Shown: positions 1 through 6,648 of the stretch, piece after piece
How the letters are laid out: each line of letters begins with the position of its first letter
Position numbering within the stretch: the first letter of the stretch is position 1
Origin: Methanomassiliicoccaceae archaeon
GTDB lineage: Archaea; Thermoplasmatota; Thermoplasmata; Methanomassiliicoccales; Methanomethylophilaceae
NCBI GenBank assembly: GCA_009780795.1
Contig: WQZJ01000024.1
Span: 1-12,577 of the forward strand
Direction of reading: 5' to 3'
DNA length: 12,577 nt
Program-made: the position numbers and the translations under genes
Notes under the pieces: model-generated
The model's database searches: none
Seen by the model: only the letters and a program-made list of their open reading frames with translations
Told to the model about the DNA's origin: nothing

Positions 1-1331
1 AAAAAGGAATCATTTATCGGTTTATTGAGTTCGTAGACCTTTGCATTATTTTCAGTGGTACAGTTCGTATAACGAATCTTAATATCGTTTGCAGCTGCGA
101 CGCCGTTACCGCCTTGTCGTGCCTTCCATGATCCGGAATCGACATAGTTTTCAGCATCTGGTTTCCCAATCTTCCTGGCGAAATCTATTAAGAAATTCCG
201 CCATTTTTCAGACTGTTCGGGCATATATATCTGTGATAGGAATTGTGCCTTCAACGTGTTGTTGGGGCAACACCAACATCCGACGCGATCGTATCCCATG
301 CGATATGCATCATTGAAATCGAGATCTTCGCTCAGAATGTATAGCCATATTTCTATGTCCCTCCAGAGGAAGACGGGTGAGGCCACTTTCTGTCTGTGTA
401 TCTTCAATGACTCAGCGTCGTCTTCGACGCGACGGTATTTACTTCTTGTGACGGATTCACATTTTCGTATACCGTAAAATGTTAAAATCTCTTTATCTGG
501 GTATATGCTGTTGAGGACTCTTGTTATCGGTCCGGTTTTGAACATGTTGCAGCACCAGCGTATCATTCGCCCGGGCGGACCGATATCCTCACAGACCTTA
601 TAGAAATCCTGTTCTTTGTTTATCGCGGTCTTGAATATCGCTAACGGGTTATTCTCCCTGTATCTCTGAGCGTATTCTATGGTAGACGGAAATTCAAGAG
701 TGGTGTTACCGAAAACGTGCACTAAGCTGGGATTACCGAGTGCACGTATTGTCAGATCGGCGGTTACAGTAGAATCCTTTCCCCCCGAGAATGATGTGAC
801 GATGCACTCTTGCGAGTAGTTTTTGGATGTTTCTTCTATGAAACAGAATGCTTCATGACAGATATAATCTAGTCTCGTCTTGTTCGCTTTGATAAATCGC
901 TGAATGTTTTCATTGAAGAAAGTATAGGTGTTTCGTTCTTTATAGAGCTCCATTTCTTCGCTTATTTTTTGTGGCGATTTTTTTCTATAGGAATCTGTTA
1001 TCAACGGAGTGGATTTACCATCGATGAAGTATCGATTTTTAGATGCCCATACGCTTTTATTCAGATATTCAAGTGGTTTTCCCGATAATATCTCAATCAG
1101 TAATCTTTCTTCGGGGAATACTGGGCGCATATCGACGGAGACAAATGAGGTGTTCCCATTACAGAGTGGACAAATGTTTCTATCTATGCTGCCCACTGCC
1201 TTTATGATTGGGATGTTGCAGTCGGCACACCAGAAAATTTCTATTGTCGCTTCTCCGGAGGAGACGTCACCGCAGTATTTGCAACCGTTACTGTCTGTTT
1301 GCTGACCGCAAATTTCACACTGCGTAGACAC
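1..1331 (-). CDS. PAPS-reductase-family PP-loop protein with double zinc ribbon (3' end outside window)
   Basis: Read on the minus strand from GTG at 1331 this gives 443 residues with no stop before the window edge, so the C-terminus is missing. Residues 1-60 hold four CxxC pairs (C5/C8, C17/C20, C35/C38, C54/C57), enough for two zinc ribbons. Residues 180-188 read SFSGGKDST, the PP-loop of PAPS/APS reductases and ATP pyrophosphatases. A Cys pair (C260-C261) and a later CxxC (C352/C355, in GCWCCP) match the CC...CxxC pattern that binds a 4Fe-4S cluster in APS-reductase-type enzymes. The family includes sulfonucleotide reductases and the DndC phosphorothioation protein; similar zinc-ribbon forms occur in methanogens. 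The true substrate cannot be told from sequence. A stop lies seven codons upstream of the GTG, and GGAGG sits only one base before it, so the start is uncertain. The gene is AT-rich compared with its neighbour. Confidence 0.85.
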   Translation of the reverse strand, partial: MSTQCEICGQQTDSNGCKYCGDVSSGEATIEIFWCADCNIPIIKAVGSIDRNICPLCNGNTSFVSVDMRPVFPEERLLIEILSGKPLEYLNKSVWASKNRYFIDGKSTPLITDSYRKKSPQKISEEMELYKERNTYTFFNENIQRFIKANKTRLDYICHEAFCFIEETSKNYSQECIVTSFSGGKDSTVTADLTIRALGNPSLVHVFGNTTLEFPSTIEYAQRYRENNPLAIFKTAINKEQDFYKVCEDIGPPGRMIRWCCNMFKTGPITRVLNSIYPDKEILTFYGIRKCESVTRSKYRRVEDDAESLKIHRQKVASPVFLWRDIEIWLYILSEDLDFNDAYRMGYDRVGCWCCPNNTLKAQFLSQIYMPEQSEKWRNFLIDFARKIGKPDAENYVDSGSWKARQGGNGVAAANDIKIRYTNCTTENNAKVYELNKPINDSF

Positions 1332-1340
1332 ACCTCCTGC

Positions 1341-1357
1341 TAGCTTTCGCTAAGCTA
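1341..1357 (-). promoter_or_regulatory. Small hairpin just upstream of the PAPS-reductase-like start
   Basis: TAGCTT-TCGCT-AAGCTA is a perfect 6-bp inverted repeat with a 5-nt loop, placed 3 nt before an AGGAGG sequence on the minus strand. It could be a leader structure affecting ribosome access, or an operator. Only the symmetry is seen; the role is inferred. Confidence 0.3.
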
Positions 1358-1400
1358 ACTTTATTCAAAAGGTTTCCCATTAGTTGAATTTTATGATATG

Positions 1401-1407
1401 AAAAAAA
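1401..1407 (-). terminator. T7 tract after the five-gene operon
   Basis: On the minus strand, seven T residues lie about 18 nt after the stop of the last gene of the operon (stop at 1425-1427). Archaeal RNA polymerase terminates at such T-rich tracts without needing a hairpin, so this is a plausible end for the 3396-1425 transcript. Confidence 0.4.
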
Positions 1408-1424
1408 TTTGAGAATGGATCCCG

Positions 1425-1760
1425 TTACCGATGATTATCCAATTTTGCCGTCTTCAGCCAATCATTTATGCAATCCTCGTACATGCCTTCACTCATATCT
1501 CCTGTCTCCACCAGAGCATCTATCACGTCAATCAGTTCACCGATGTGAACATCTTCGGTGGTCTCTCCTCTGACGGTCACATTGAACGTATCTGAACCTC
1601 GGTCATACTCCACTTTCACGATACCGCGGTAAACGAATCCGTTCACCTGAAACGAGAGACCTTTGTCATCCTCCGAAGCCTTGAACTTCTGAGATCCCCA
1701 TGACATCACGACCATGGGCCTCATTTTGAATACGGAAAGAATGTATTCGGCCATTTTCAT
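1425..1760 (-). CDS. Unknown small protein, 111 aa
   Basis: This is the last gene of the overlapping minus-strand operon; its ATG overlaps the stop of the upstream winged-helix gene (ATGA at 1757-1760). A GGGAGGTGACC ribosome binding site lies seven or eight bases upstream of the ATG at 1760. The N-terminal part (KMAEYILSVFKMRPMVVMSWG) is hydrophobic, followed by an alternating region that looks like beta strands (residues 30-70) and an acidic helical end. It reminds me of short proteins seen on conjugative and other mobile elements, but I cannot name a family, so no function is given. Translational coupling to the regulator upstream suggests the two act together. Confidence 0.75.
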   Translation of the reverse strand: MKMAEYILSVFKMRPMVVMSWGSQKFKASEDDKGLSFQVNGFVYRGIVKVEYDRGSDTFNVTVRGETTEDVHIGELIDVIDALVETGDMSEGMYEDCINDWLKTAKLDNHR

Positions 1761-2245
1761 GACCGGTCACCTCCCGCTGCGGCCAGTTCCTTTATCGCCA
1801 GAGTGAGATGGATTATCGCAGGCGAACTCTGTCCCGAACCGAGGACCGCGGCAGCCTTCTCTATCTCCTTCATCGCTTTCATCTTCCAGGGATCCCTTTT
1901 GACCTCGTCCGGGAACGAGTAGCCGATGAATATCGACTCCTCCGTGATCCTCTCTATTCTCATTATCTCGGCTATCGCCGGTACGGCGGACATTCCCTGC
2001 GGTTTCAGATAATATGTGATCCTCTTCCTCTTGGAATTGGGCGTATGGGCGATTATCGAACCGATGCTTCCCTTCTTGGAAAGTTTCTTCAGTTCTAGCG
2101 AGACGTGACCGCGTGTTATGCCCAAAGCGGCGGCGATGCCGTCCTGCGTGGTATCAAACGGCATGCTGAATTCATTCGGGCGCCTGTTCGAATATCTGTT
2201 GAGATGCAGTATGACTGCATCCTGCACCGTTATCGAGGACATCAT
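1757..2245 (-). CDS. MarR/ArsR-like winged-helix DNA-binding protein
   Basis: The 162-aa product has a clear N-terminal winged-helix pattern: a helix (VQDAVILHLNRYS), then a recognition segment (TQDGIAAALGITRGHVSLELKKLSKKGSI), then a basic wing (NSKRKRITYYL). The C-terminal half (about 90-162) is helical and of unknown function. The start is very well marked: on the minus strand the sequence AGGAGGTGATC, an almost perfect match to the archaeal 16S 3' end, sits just before two consecutive ATG codons (2245 and 2242). The start overlaps the upstream 57-aa gene and the end overlaps the 111-aa gene, so it is the fourth member of one operon. It probably controls this operon or the element carrying it; no target site is proven. 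Confidence 0.8.
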   Translation of the reverse strand: MMSSITVQDAVILHLNRYSNRRPNEFSMPFDTTQDGIAAALGITRGHVSLELKKLSKKGSIGSIIAHTPNSKRKRITYYLKPQGMSAVPAIAEIMRIERITEESIFIGYSFPDEVKRDPWKMKAMKEIEKAAAVLGSGQSSPAIIHLTLAIKELAAAGGDRS

Positions 2246-2415
2246 TGATCACCTCCTGCGACGGCCGTCATGCTTTCGTAATCGTTCATGCGGAGGATGA
2301 ACCTTATGTGGTCTGTGAGCAACCAAACTCCCATCGCTTTTTCAAGCTCCATGAGTGCGTATTCGGCACCTTTAATCTCCTTGAATGACTGCCATTTATC
2401 CAATATCTTTGACAT
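2242..2415 (-). CDS. Unknown small helical protein, 57 aa
   Basis: A short ORF fits tightly between the metalloprotease-like gene (11 bp or less away) and the winged-helix gene (4-bp overlap). ATG at 2415 is preferred over the GTG at 2424 because GAGGTG lies six bases upstream of it. The product (MSKILDKWQSF...) is predicted mostly helical, with an amphipathic stretch KGAEYALMELEKAM. No family is recognised. Its existence is supported mainly by spacing, the ribosome binding site and operon overlap. The size would suit a small adaptor or antitoxin-like partner, but that is a guess. Confidence 0.65.
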   Translation of the reverse strand: MSKILDKWQSFKEIKGAEYALMELEKAMGVWLLTDHIRFILRMNDYESMTAVAGGDQ

Positions 2416-2425
2416 TGCTGGCACC

Positions 2426-3100
2426 TCACAGAACGAGTCTCAGTTTCTTAAGCCATTGATCGGCTTCATCCGCTTTCGGGAACAACGATTCCATTGTTCT
2501 GAAGTCCGTTCCGTGACGCTCACCGAACGGATCGAATCCTTTCTTCAGGTGCAGGAGCTCGTGGTAGAGCACATAGTCGGGAACGAACTCGGGTATCTTG
2601 TCCGAGTCCAATGCCGACGATATTGTGATGACTTTCATCAGCACCGACGCATGGCCAATGCTCTTCACATTCGGTCTTTTGGTCCACGAGATTACGACAT
2701 CTTTGTCATATTTCACGAGTCCCATTTCAACGAGCCGCTTATACGATTCGTTGAGATCTATGTGCTCGCCTATCGCAGACCTTGTCAGGTTCTTTGACCT
2801 GTCCAGGAAGATCTTCTGCTTCGACTTCACGAATTCATCGGATGTGATCCAATCGTGCATCTCCTTCGGGTATTCATCCATCCTCGTTCCGGAGAGCCTT
2901 GAGAATATCATCTCGGCCAATCCTTTCACTGCCTCTGACGGAGCATCCTTCATGTAATCGGAGATCTCGAATTCTATCCATCCGCAACTTCTGCGCCACT
3001 TCACCTTGAATTCTTTGAACTCCGTTGCCTCTGCGCTTACGCTGTCGTATCCGTATCCTTTGCCTACGCTCTGGAACACGCTGCTGAGTGTCTCGCTCAT
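2426..3100 (-). CDS. HExxH zinc metalloprotease-like protein (SprT/DUF45-type)
   Basis: The 224-aa product carries HELLH near residues 180-184 (numbering from the ATG at 3100), followed by GERHGTDF with a third histidine about 12 residues later and an FR..E helix. This HExxH...H arrangement, with a preceding hydrophobic helix and a following 'H...F....LFP' segment, is that of SprT-like/WLM/DUF45 zinc peptidases. The N-terminal 90 residues are not recognised; a helical and strand-rich middle precedes the catalytic part. ATG at 3100 was chosen because AAGGAGG lies seven bases upstream; TTG at 3106 is a worse start. It is the second gene of the operon and follows the 97-aa gene directly. Without a transmembrane segment or signal peptide it should be cytosolic. 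The substrate is unknown. Confidence 0.75.
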   Translation of the reverse strand: MSETLSSVFQSVGKGYGYDSVSAEATEFKEFKVKWRRSCGWIEFEISDYMKDAPSEAVKGLAEMIFSRLSGTRMDEYPKEMHDWITSDEFVKSKQKIFLDRSKNLTRSAIGEHIDLNESYKRLVEMGLVKYDKDVVISWTKRPNVKSIGHASVLMKVITISSALDSDKIPEFVPDYVLYHELLHLKKGFDPFGERHGTDFRTMESLFPKADEADQWLKKLRLVL

Positions 3101-3102
3101 TC

Positions 3103-3396
3103 TCAAGCCTCCTTGTAGAATACTGTGAGTTCGTTCCAGTCGATTATGTCGATGTTCACATCATCGAATTCGTTCCCGACCTCATCTATCGTCTCAGCTG
3201 CGAACCAGAAGAATTCTGCGAGCTGTTCTGCGGTCAGATTGCCGTTGTTGCTCATTGCCTTCACGTACTCATGCAGGACCCAGTTGTCCCTGATGCACGT
3301 GTACACTTTCTGTGTCTCACTGTTTGAGCATACATGACATCCGATCTGAATACCATGTATGCTGTGCGTTCGTCCTTCGTTGCTTGTGTCACTCAT
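3103..3396 (-). CDS. Unknown small acidic protein, 97 aa, first gene of operon
   Basis: The product has a CHVC pair near its N-terminus (C20/C23) and a third Cys (C34), followed by an acidic helical C-terminal part (LAEFFWFAAETIDEVGNEF). No family is recognised. ATG at 3396 is preferred, with AGGTG about nine bases upstream; a GTG at 3408 is possible. The stop (3103-3105) sits inside the ribosome binding region of the metalloprotease-like gene, so the two are coupled. The start codon and ribosome binding site lie inside the left arm of a 162-bp inverted repeat (3393-3554), so translation of the operon may depend on how that RNA folds. Confidence 0.65.
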   Translation of the reverse strand: MSDTSNEGRTHSIHGIQIGCHVCSNSETQKVYTCIRDNWVLHEYVKAMSNNGNLTAEQLAEFFWFAAETIDEVGNEFDDVNIDIIDWNELTVFYKEA

Positions 3397-3554
3397 TTTT
3401 TCTTCCACCTGAGGGCTTGCCCTCGGGAACGGCCATCCGAGGAGGCCTTACGGCGGTTTGAGGTCCAAAAAGAACAACAACAAAAACAGACCCAAACCGG
3501 CGATATGCCGCCTCCGAGGATAGTGTGAGGGGGCAAGCCCGTGAAGAAAAATGA
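3393..3554. repeat. Long imperfect inverted repeat with A-rich loop (possible structured RNA)
   Basis: The two arms pair through the whole element. From outside to inside: TCATTTTT (3393-3400) with AAAAATGA (3547-3554); CTTC (3402-3405) with GAAG (3543-3546); GGGCTTGCCC (3413-3422) with GGGCAAGCCC (3531-3540), perfect over 10 bp; 3435-3446 with 3510-3521 (10 of 12); CGGTTTG (3454-3460) with CAAACCG (3493-3499); GGTC (3462-3465) with GACC (3489-3492). The 23-nt loop (3466-3488) is almost only A and C. The left arm contains the start region of the 97-aa gene; the right arm is a mirror copy of it (GTGAAGAAAAATGAG). It could be a hairpin RNA, a MITE-like remnant or an inverted duplication; nothing here decides between these. 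Confidence 0.7.
3466..3488 (-). terminator. T-rich tract in loop of inverted repeat
   Basis: Read on the minus strand the loop is two T5 runs joined by GTTGTTGTTC. A T-rich tract of this type, placed about 140 bp after the stop of the 220-aa gene (3629), could end that transcript before the next operon begins. This is an inference from base composition only. Confidence 0.3.
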
Positions 3555-3628
3555 GGGTGCAATGAATGGACACGCAGTGCAGGGATTCAGAATATTGTGA
3601 GCTGAAATACAGCAGCATTACACCGTCA

Positions 3629-4291
3629 TCAATTGTCCTGAACTTCGATCATGTCCACGTTGTACTTGAATATCTCGGGATCGATCGGCTTTCCCTTTTT
3701 ATAGAAAACCAGGGTCTTTGCGGAGTATGCCGTATTTGGTGCACTGTATATGATAAGGCAGTCTACATTGTAATTATCGAAATCATCTTTTCTAACGAGA
3801 TTGACTACATCATTCCAATCGGTGATCCAGAACATGTTCTCATTCTGTATCGAATAAAACGAAATGTAGGTCGGCCTTTCCGACAGTCCATATTTCTTCA
3901 TTACATAATCAAGGTCTTTCTCTTTTGCGTGTTTTAAACAACTTTTAATCCTTTTTCTTAATTCGCGTTTATTATGCGTATGCACTTTGCAAGGGATACC
4001 CGTCTTTTCAGTCAGCGTTTCATCAAGTTTTCCTACAGATCTGCCCGAATAAACCTCTATGACGTATTTTCCGCCACAGTCTATCCAATCTGGAGTTTTC
4101 GCCTCAGTTGTTTCTTCTATTTTACCATCAAAACAAAGATTGAAGATCTTGATGGCTTGTTTTTCACATTGTTCACCTATCACTTTGGCTACATGTCCTT
4201 CCCACGTTATCGCATCTTCACTCTTAGGGTAGAAACCCGTATTTTTGACATCTTCTCCCGTAAATTCGTCTGGAGATTTTTTACTCGTCAT
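3629..4291 (-). CDS. Possible PD-(D/E)xK-fold nuclease, 220 aa
   Basis: The middle of the protein reads TPDWIDCGGKYVIEVYSG (residues 66-83): a PD pair (P67, D68), then a beta strand with E79-x-Y81. This has the layout of the PD-(D/E)xK core, with a preceding helix containing E31 and E40, but the usual lysine is replaced by Y81; a lysine from the following basic helix (KRELRKRIKSCLKHAKEK, 108-125) might substitute. Later strands (TYISFYSIQ, DCLIIYSAP) fit an alpha/beta fold. The start has AGGAAG eight bases upstream. It follows the NYN gene by 16 bp and is very likely co-transcribed with it. The fold is inferred from motif spacing, so a non-catalytic or unrelated protein remains possible. AT-rich, like the NYN gene. 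Confidence 0.6.
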   Translation of the reverse strand: MTSKKSPDEFTGEDVKNTGFYPKSEDAITWEGHVAKVIGEQCEKQAIKIFNLCFDGKIEETTEAKTPDWIDCGGKYVIEVYSGRSVGKLDETLTEKTGIPCKVHTHNKRELRKRIKSCLKHAKEKDLDYVMKKYGLSERPTYISFYSIQNENMFWITDWNDVVNLVRKDDFDNYNVDCLIIYSAPNTAYSAKTLVFYKKGKPIDPEIFKYNVDMIEVQDN

Positions 4292-4307
4292 GACGGATTC
4301 TTCCTGA

Positions 4308-5096
4308 TTACTTGTTTATCTTTATCCTATCGATGTTCTTTTCGCGCTCAAGTATGAATACGGGCTTCTTGTCTTCGGTCACATCTTTGAAGAACGAAGA
4401 CGGTTTGCTGTTGGGATAACCGTAGTTCTTGGGGTTGAAGGCATTTTCTCTCTTATACAATTCATTCATGAATGTTGCAAGATGCATCCATCCGTCAGAT
4501 TCTGCATTGCTCTCAACAATATCCTTTGCAATATCCACCAATCGTCTTAACGAGATAAGAATGCTGTCGGCTATGGGTAATTGTTCTTTAGCCGCCTTTG
4601 CAACCTTCTTGACCGGTTTCTCTTTCTCCAGTTTGCTTACCGCGGGCGCCTCTTTTTTGATGTCTTTCAAAAGTACATCCATTAACAGGAATCTGTGACA
4701 AGCAACTCTGAACGAGGACGGTGTCTTTTCTTCGCCTGCACCTATGACAACATAGCCTTCATTACGGAAGCGTGTCGCCAATTTTGTAAAATCACTGTCG
4801 CTTGTTGCGAGACAGATGCAATCTGTGTTGCCTTTGTATAATATGTCCATTGCGTCTATTATCATCGCTGCATCGGAAGAGTTCTTACCGGTCGTACAGG
4901 AATATTGCTGCATAGGTTCAATGGCGAACTGCAACAACAGGTCACGCCAGCCGCTTGCTTTTGTGAAGTCCCCGTAGATTCGTCTGTATGTGACATCGCC
5001 GAATTTGTTCAATTCATCCATCAAGATCGTAAAATATTTCTGCGAAATATTTTCTGAATCGATAAGCAACGCAATTGTTCTGTTCTCTATCTCCAT
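4308..5096 (-). CDS. NYN-domain putative RNase with C-terminal OST-HTH/LOTUS domain
   Basis: Residues 6-140 show the NYN (PIN-like) nuclease pattern: LIDSEN (D13), SSDAAMIIDAMD (D75), and LATSDSDF (D100, D102), followed by the strand-loop VVIGAGEEKTPSSF. These acids form the metal-binding site of the LabA/Limkain/DUF88 family. A Lys/Ala-rich linker (about 148-172) leads to residues 183-258, which match the OST-HTH/LOTUS pattern (DGWMHLATFMNELYK ... FNPKNYGY ... FILE), a domain proposed to bind RNA. The protein is therefore a likely cytosolic, RNA-directed nuclease. A TTTTAAGTA box about 30 bp before the ATG suggests a nearly leaderless transcript, and the 10-bp repeat array lies directly upstream of that promoter. 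It shares a transcript with the possible nuclease downstream. Confidence 0.88.
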   Translation of the reverse strand: MEIENRTIALLIDSENISQKYFTILMDELNKFGDVTYRRIYGDFTKASGWRDLLLQFAIEPMQQYSCTTGKNSSDAAMIIDAMDILYKGNTDCICLATSDSDFTKLATRFRNEGYVVIGAGEEKTPSSFRVACHRFLLMDVLLKDIKKEAPAVSKLEKEKPVKKVAKAAKEQLPIADSILISLRRLVDIAKDIVESNAESDGWMHLATFMNELYKRENAFNPKNYGYPNSKPSSFFKDVTEDKKPVFILEREKNIDRIKINK

Positions 5097-5121
5097 CGTT
5101 TGATAATAGCATGTGACCGTC

Positions 5122-5130
5122 TACTTAAAA
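5122..5130 (-). promoter_or_regulatory. TATA box for the NYN gene
   Basis: On the minus strand TTTTAAGTA is centred about 30 bp before the ATG at 5096, which would place transcription start within a few bases of the start codon. The lack of a ribosome binding site in front of this ATG agrees with a leaderless message. Confidence 0.55.
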
Positions 5131-5140
5131 CTAACCATTC

Positions 5141-5220
5141 AATATCAACCAATCTCAACCAGTATCAACCAGTATCAACCAATCTCAACCAGTATCAGCC
5201 AATCTCAATTAGTCTCAGAT
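5141..5220. repeat. Eight tandem 10-bp repeats upstream of the NYN promoter
   Basis: Eight consecutive 10-bp units run without spacing. The plus-strand consensus is A(A/G)T(A/C)TCAACC; the first five units match closely (AATATCAACC, AATCTCAACC, AGTATCAACC twice, AATCTCAACC), while the last three are degenerate (AGTATCAGCC, AATCTCAATT, AGTCTCAGAT). The array fills the space between the stop of the AlbA_2 gene and the NYN TATA box. The period is close to one DNA helical turn, so a protein could bind one face cooperatively, as in an operator or iteron. There are no spacers, so it is not a CRISPR. Confidence 0.9.
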
Positions 5221-6617
5221 TATCTGGTTTCGTAACGTCCTTTGCGAACGGTGCCGGTCCTTACGACCAGACCCTTATTCTTCAAAGATTCCAGGGACCT
5301 TGTAACGGAAGCACGTGACAGTTTTGTCTCTTTAATCAGGGAATTTATGCTTTCCCCTTTACCGTTCTTAATTGCTTCAAGGACCGATTCGTCGTTAAAC
5401 TTCAGAACCGCATTTCCGTTCGTGCCGGAAGAATCCTTCTTCGCCTCACCATGACCGACGGTCGGATCGAACTCCTTCGGCCTGTAGAACGTCACCCTGA
5501 ACATGGCTCCCATCTTCTCAAAGAGAGGATCCTTCAGACCGTATGATCTGCAAAGTTTGACCATCTTCTCCATCCCGGAGCCCCATCCCTCAGTGACGCC
5601 GGCCGTTCTGAACACATTCGTCAGTATGGGATTGCGGCTCATCGTCCCTCCCGCCAGCGCATCCTCCAGAGTGAGTCCGGAAGGAAGAGTGCCTTGTGAT
5701 GTGACCTCAATGCGGTCACTGAAAACCGCGACCATCGTCCTGCCTTCGATCTGCATGTAACTCCTATGAGCCAGCGCGTTCGCCAGACTTTCTCTTATTG
5801 CTTCTTTGGGCATCTCATAGATATCCTCATTGGCTATCGAATCCTTCTGCAACCTGATACCGACGTTGATATGTCTGAGAACGAACGCCAGAGCTTTGTC
5901 TATCTGTTTGTAAACAGGGCCGTCGATCGTCTCCTTGTCCAGAAAGATCAGTTTCGTCGTATCCTTGAAGCTTGCACATTCTGTGACATATGAGGGATGG
6001 TTGCTCCCTACCAGTAACGAATATGCGATCGTCGGATATTCGCCGTCGGCATCTTTCTTTATCACCCGCAGGTTTACGAGATCCTTTCTGCTGAATTCCC
6101 TTTTCTTGTATTCAGTGAGATCTTCGCACAGTTTCTTTATCTTACTCTCGTCGAGATCCTCCTCATCACTTCGGGTGCCGTCGAATGTCTTGCCGCTCGT
6201 GTGCAGCTCCATCTCGCGTATCATCGCCTCCGATGCCTGTCTGTTGGCGGAGCCGACACGTATTGTCGTTGTCTCCCATTTCTTGCCCTTGACATGATAC
6301 GGTCTCTTGTCGCCTTCGTGTATCCTTATCTCGATGACATTCTTCCCGTCCAGATTCCATCTGTGAAAATGAGGAACGATCTGAGGAGTGCAGAGATCTG
6401 AGACGGCACTTGTAACTCTCGCTTCAACATCGTTCATCTCCTCCCACGATAATCCCTTGATGTTGCGCTGATCGTCAACTCCTATTATCAGCTTCCCTCC
6501 GGCGCCGTTGCTGTAGGAGATGACGGTATCAACGTAACGCATACTCTCCTCGGGAAGTTCAACCTTGAACTCCATCCTCTCCCCTTCGCCTTTCCTTATC
6601 TCGTCCAAGAGGGTCAT
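5220..6617 (-). CDS. AlbA_2/Schlafen-like ATP-binding regulator with C-terminal winged helix
   Basis: The 465-aa product has three parts. Residues 14-135 form an AlbA_2 (formerly AAA_4, Schlafen-type) domain, with MEFKVEL, the strand LIIGVDDQRNIKGL and the IRVGSANRQAS ending. Residues about 265-380 match HATPase_c_4, with EAIRESLANALAHRSY (N-box, N280) and WGSGMEKM (G-box). Residues 405-465 form a winged helix (INSLIKETKLSRASVTRSLESLKNKGLVVR). Proteins of this layout are common in bacteria and archaea as 'ATP-binding/putative DNA-binding' proteins; their function is generally undetermined. The ATG at 6617 is preferred to the TTG at 6629 because an ATTAATA box lies about 25 bp upstream, which is leaderless spacing. 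Gene order suggests its own promoter, inside the end of the preceding wHTH gene. Confidence 0.88.
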   Translation of the reverse strand: MTLLDEIRKGEGERMEFKVELPEESMRYVDTVISYSNGAGGKLIIGVDDQRNIKGLSWEEMNDVEARVTSAVSDLCTPQIVPHFHRWNLDGKNVIEIRIHEGDKRPYHVKGKKWETTTIRVGSANRQASEAMIREMELHTSGKTFDGTRSDEEDLDESKIKKLCEDLTEYKKREFSRKDLVNLRVIKKDADGEYPTIAYSLLVGSNHPSYVTECASFKDTTKLIFLDKETIDGPVYKQIDKALAFVLRHINVGIRLQKDSIANEDIYEMPKEAIRESLANALAHRSYMQIEGRTMVAVFSDRIEVTSQGTLPSGLTLEDALAGGTMSRNPILTNVFRTAGVTEGWGSGMEKMVKLCRSYGLKDPLFEKMGAMFRVTFYRPKEFDPTVGHGEAKKDSSGTNGNAVLKFNDESVLEAIKNGKGESINSLIKETKLSRASVTRSLESLKNKGLVVRTGTVRKGRYETR

Positions 6618-6635
6618 TGTATCACTCAACGGTCT

Positions 6636-6648
6636 CCGTATTAATCAA
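6636..6648 (-). promoter_or_regulatory. Likely TATA element for the AlbA_2 gene
   Basis: The minus-strand sequence TTGATTAATACGG puts an AT-rich box about 25 bp before the ATG at 6617, next to the stop of the wHTH gene. Spacing suits a leaderless transcript; the box is only a moderate match. Confidence 0.4.

Noticed and set aside
3393..3554. Invertible DNA switch between the two arms
   Set aside because: The segment between the arms is only 23 nt with no gene or promoter to flip, and no invertase is adjacent.
3566..3937. 123-aa plus-strand frame
   Set aside because: Antisense to the 220-aa gene, with low-complexity Ile/Val-rich content and no ribosome binding site.
5141..5220. CRISPR-like repeat array
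   Set aside because: Repeats are only 10 bp with no unique spacers.
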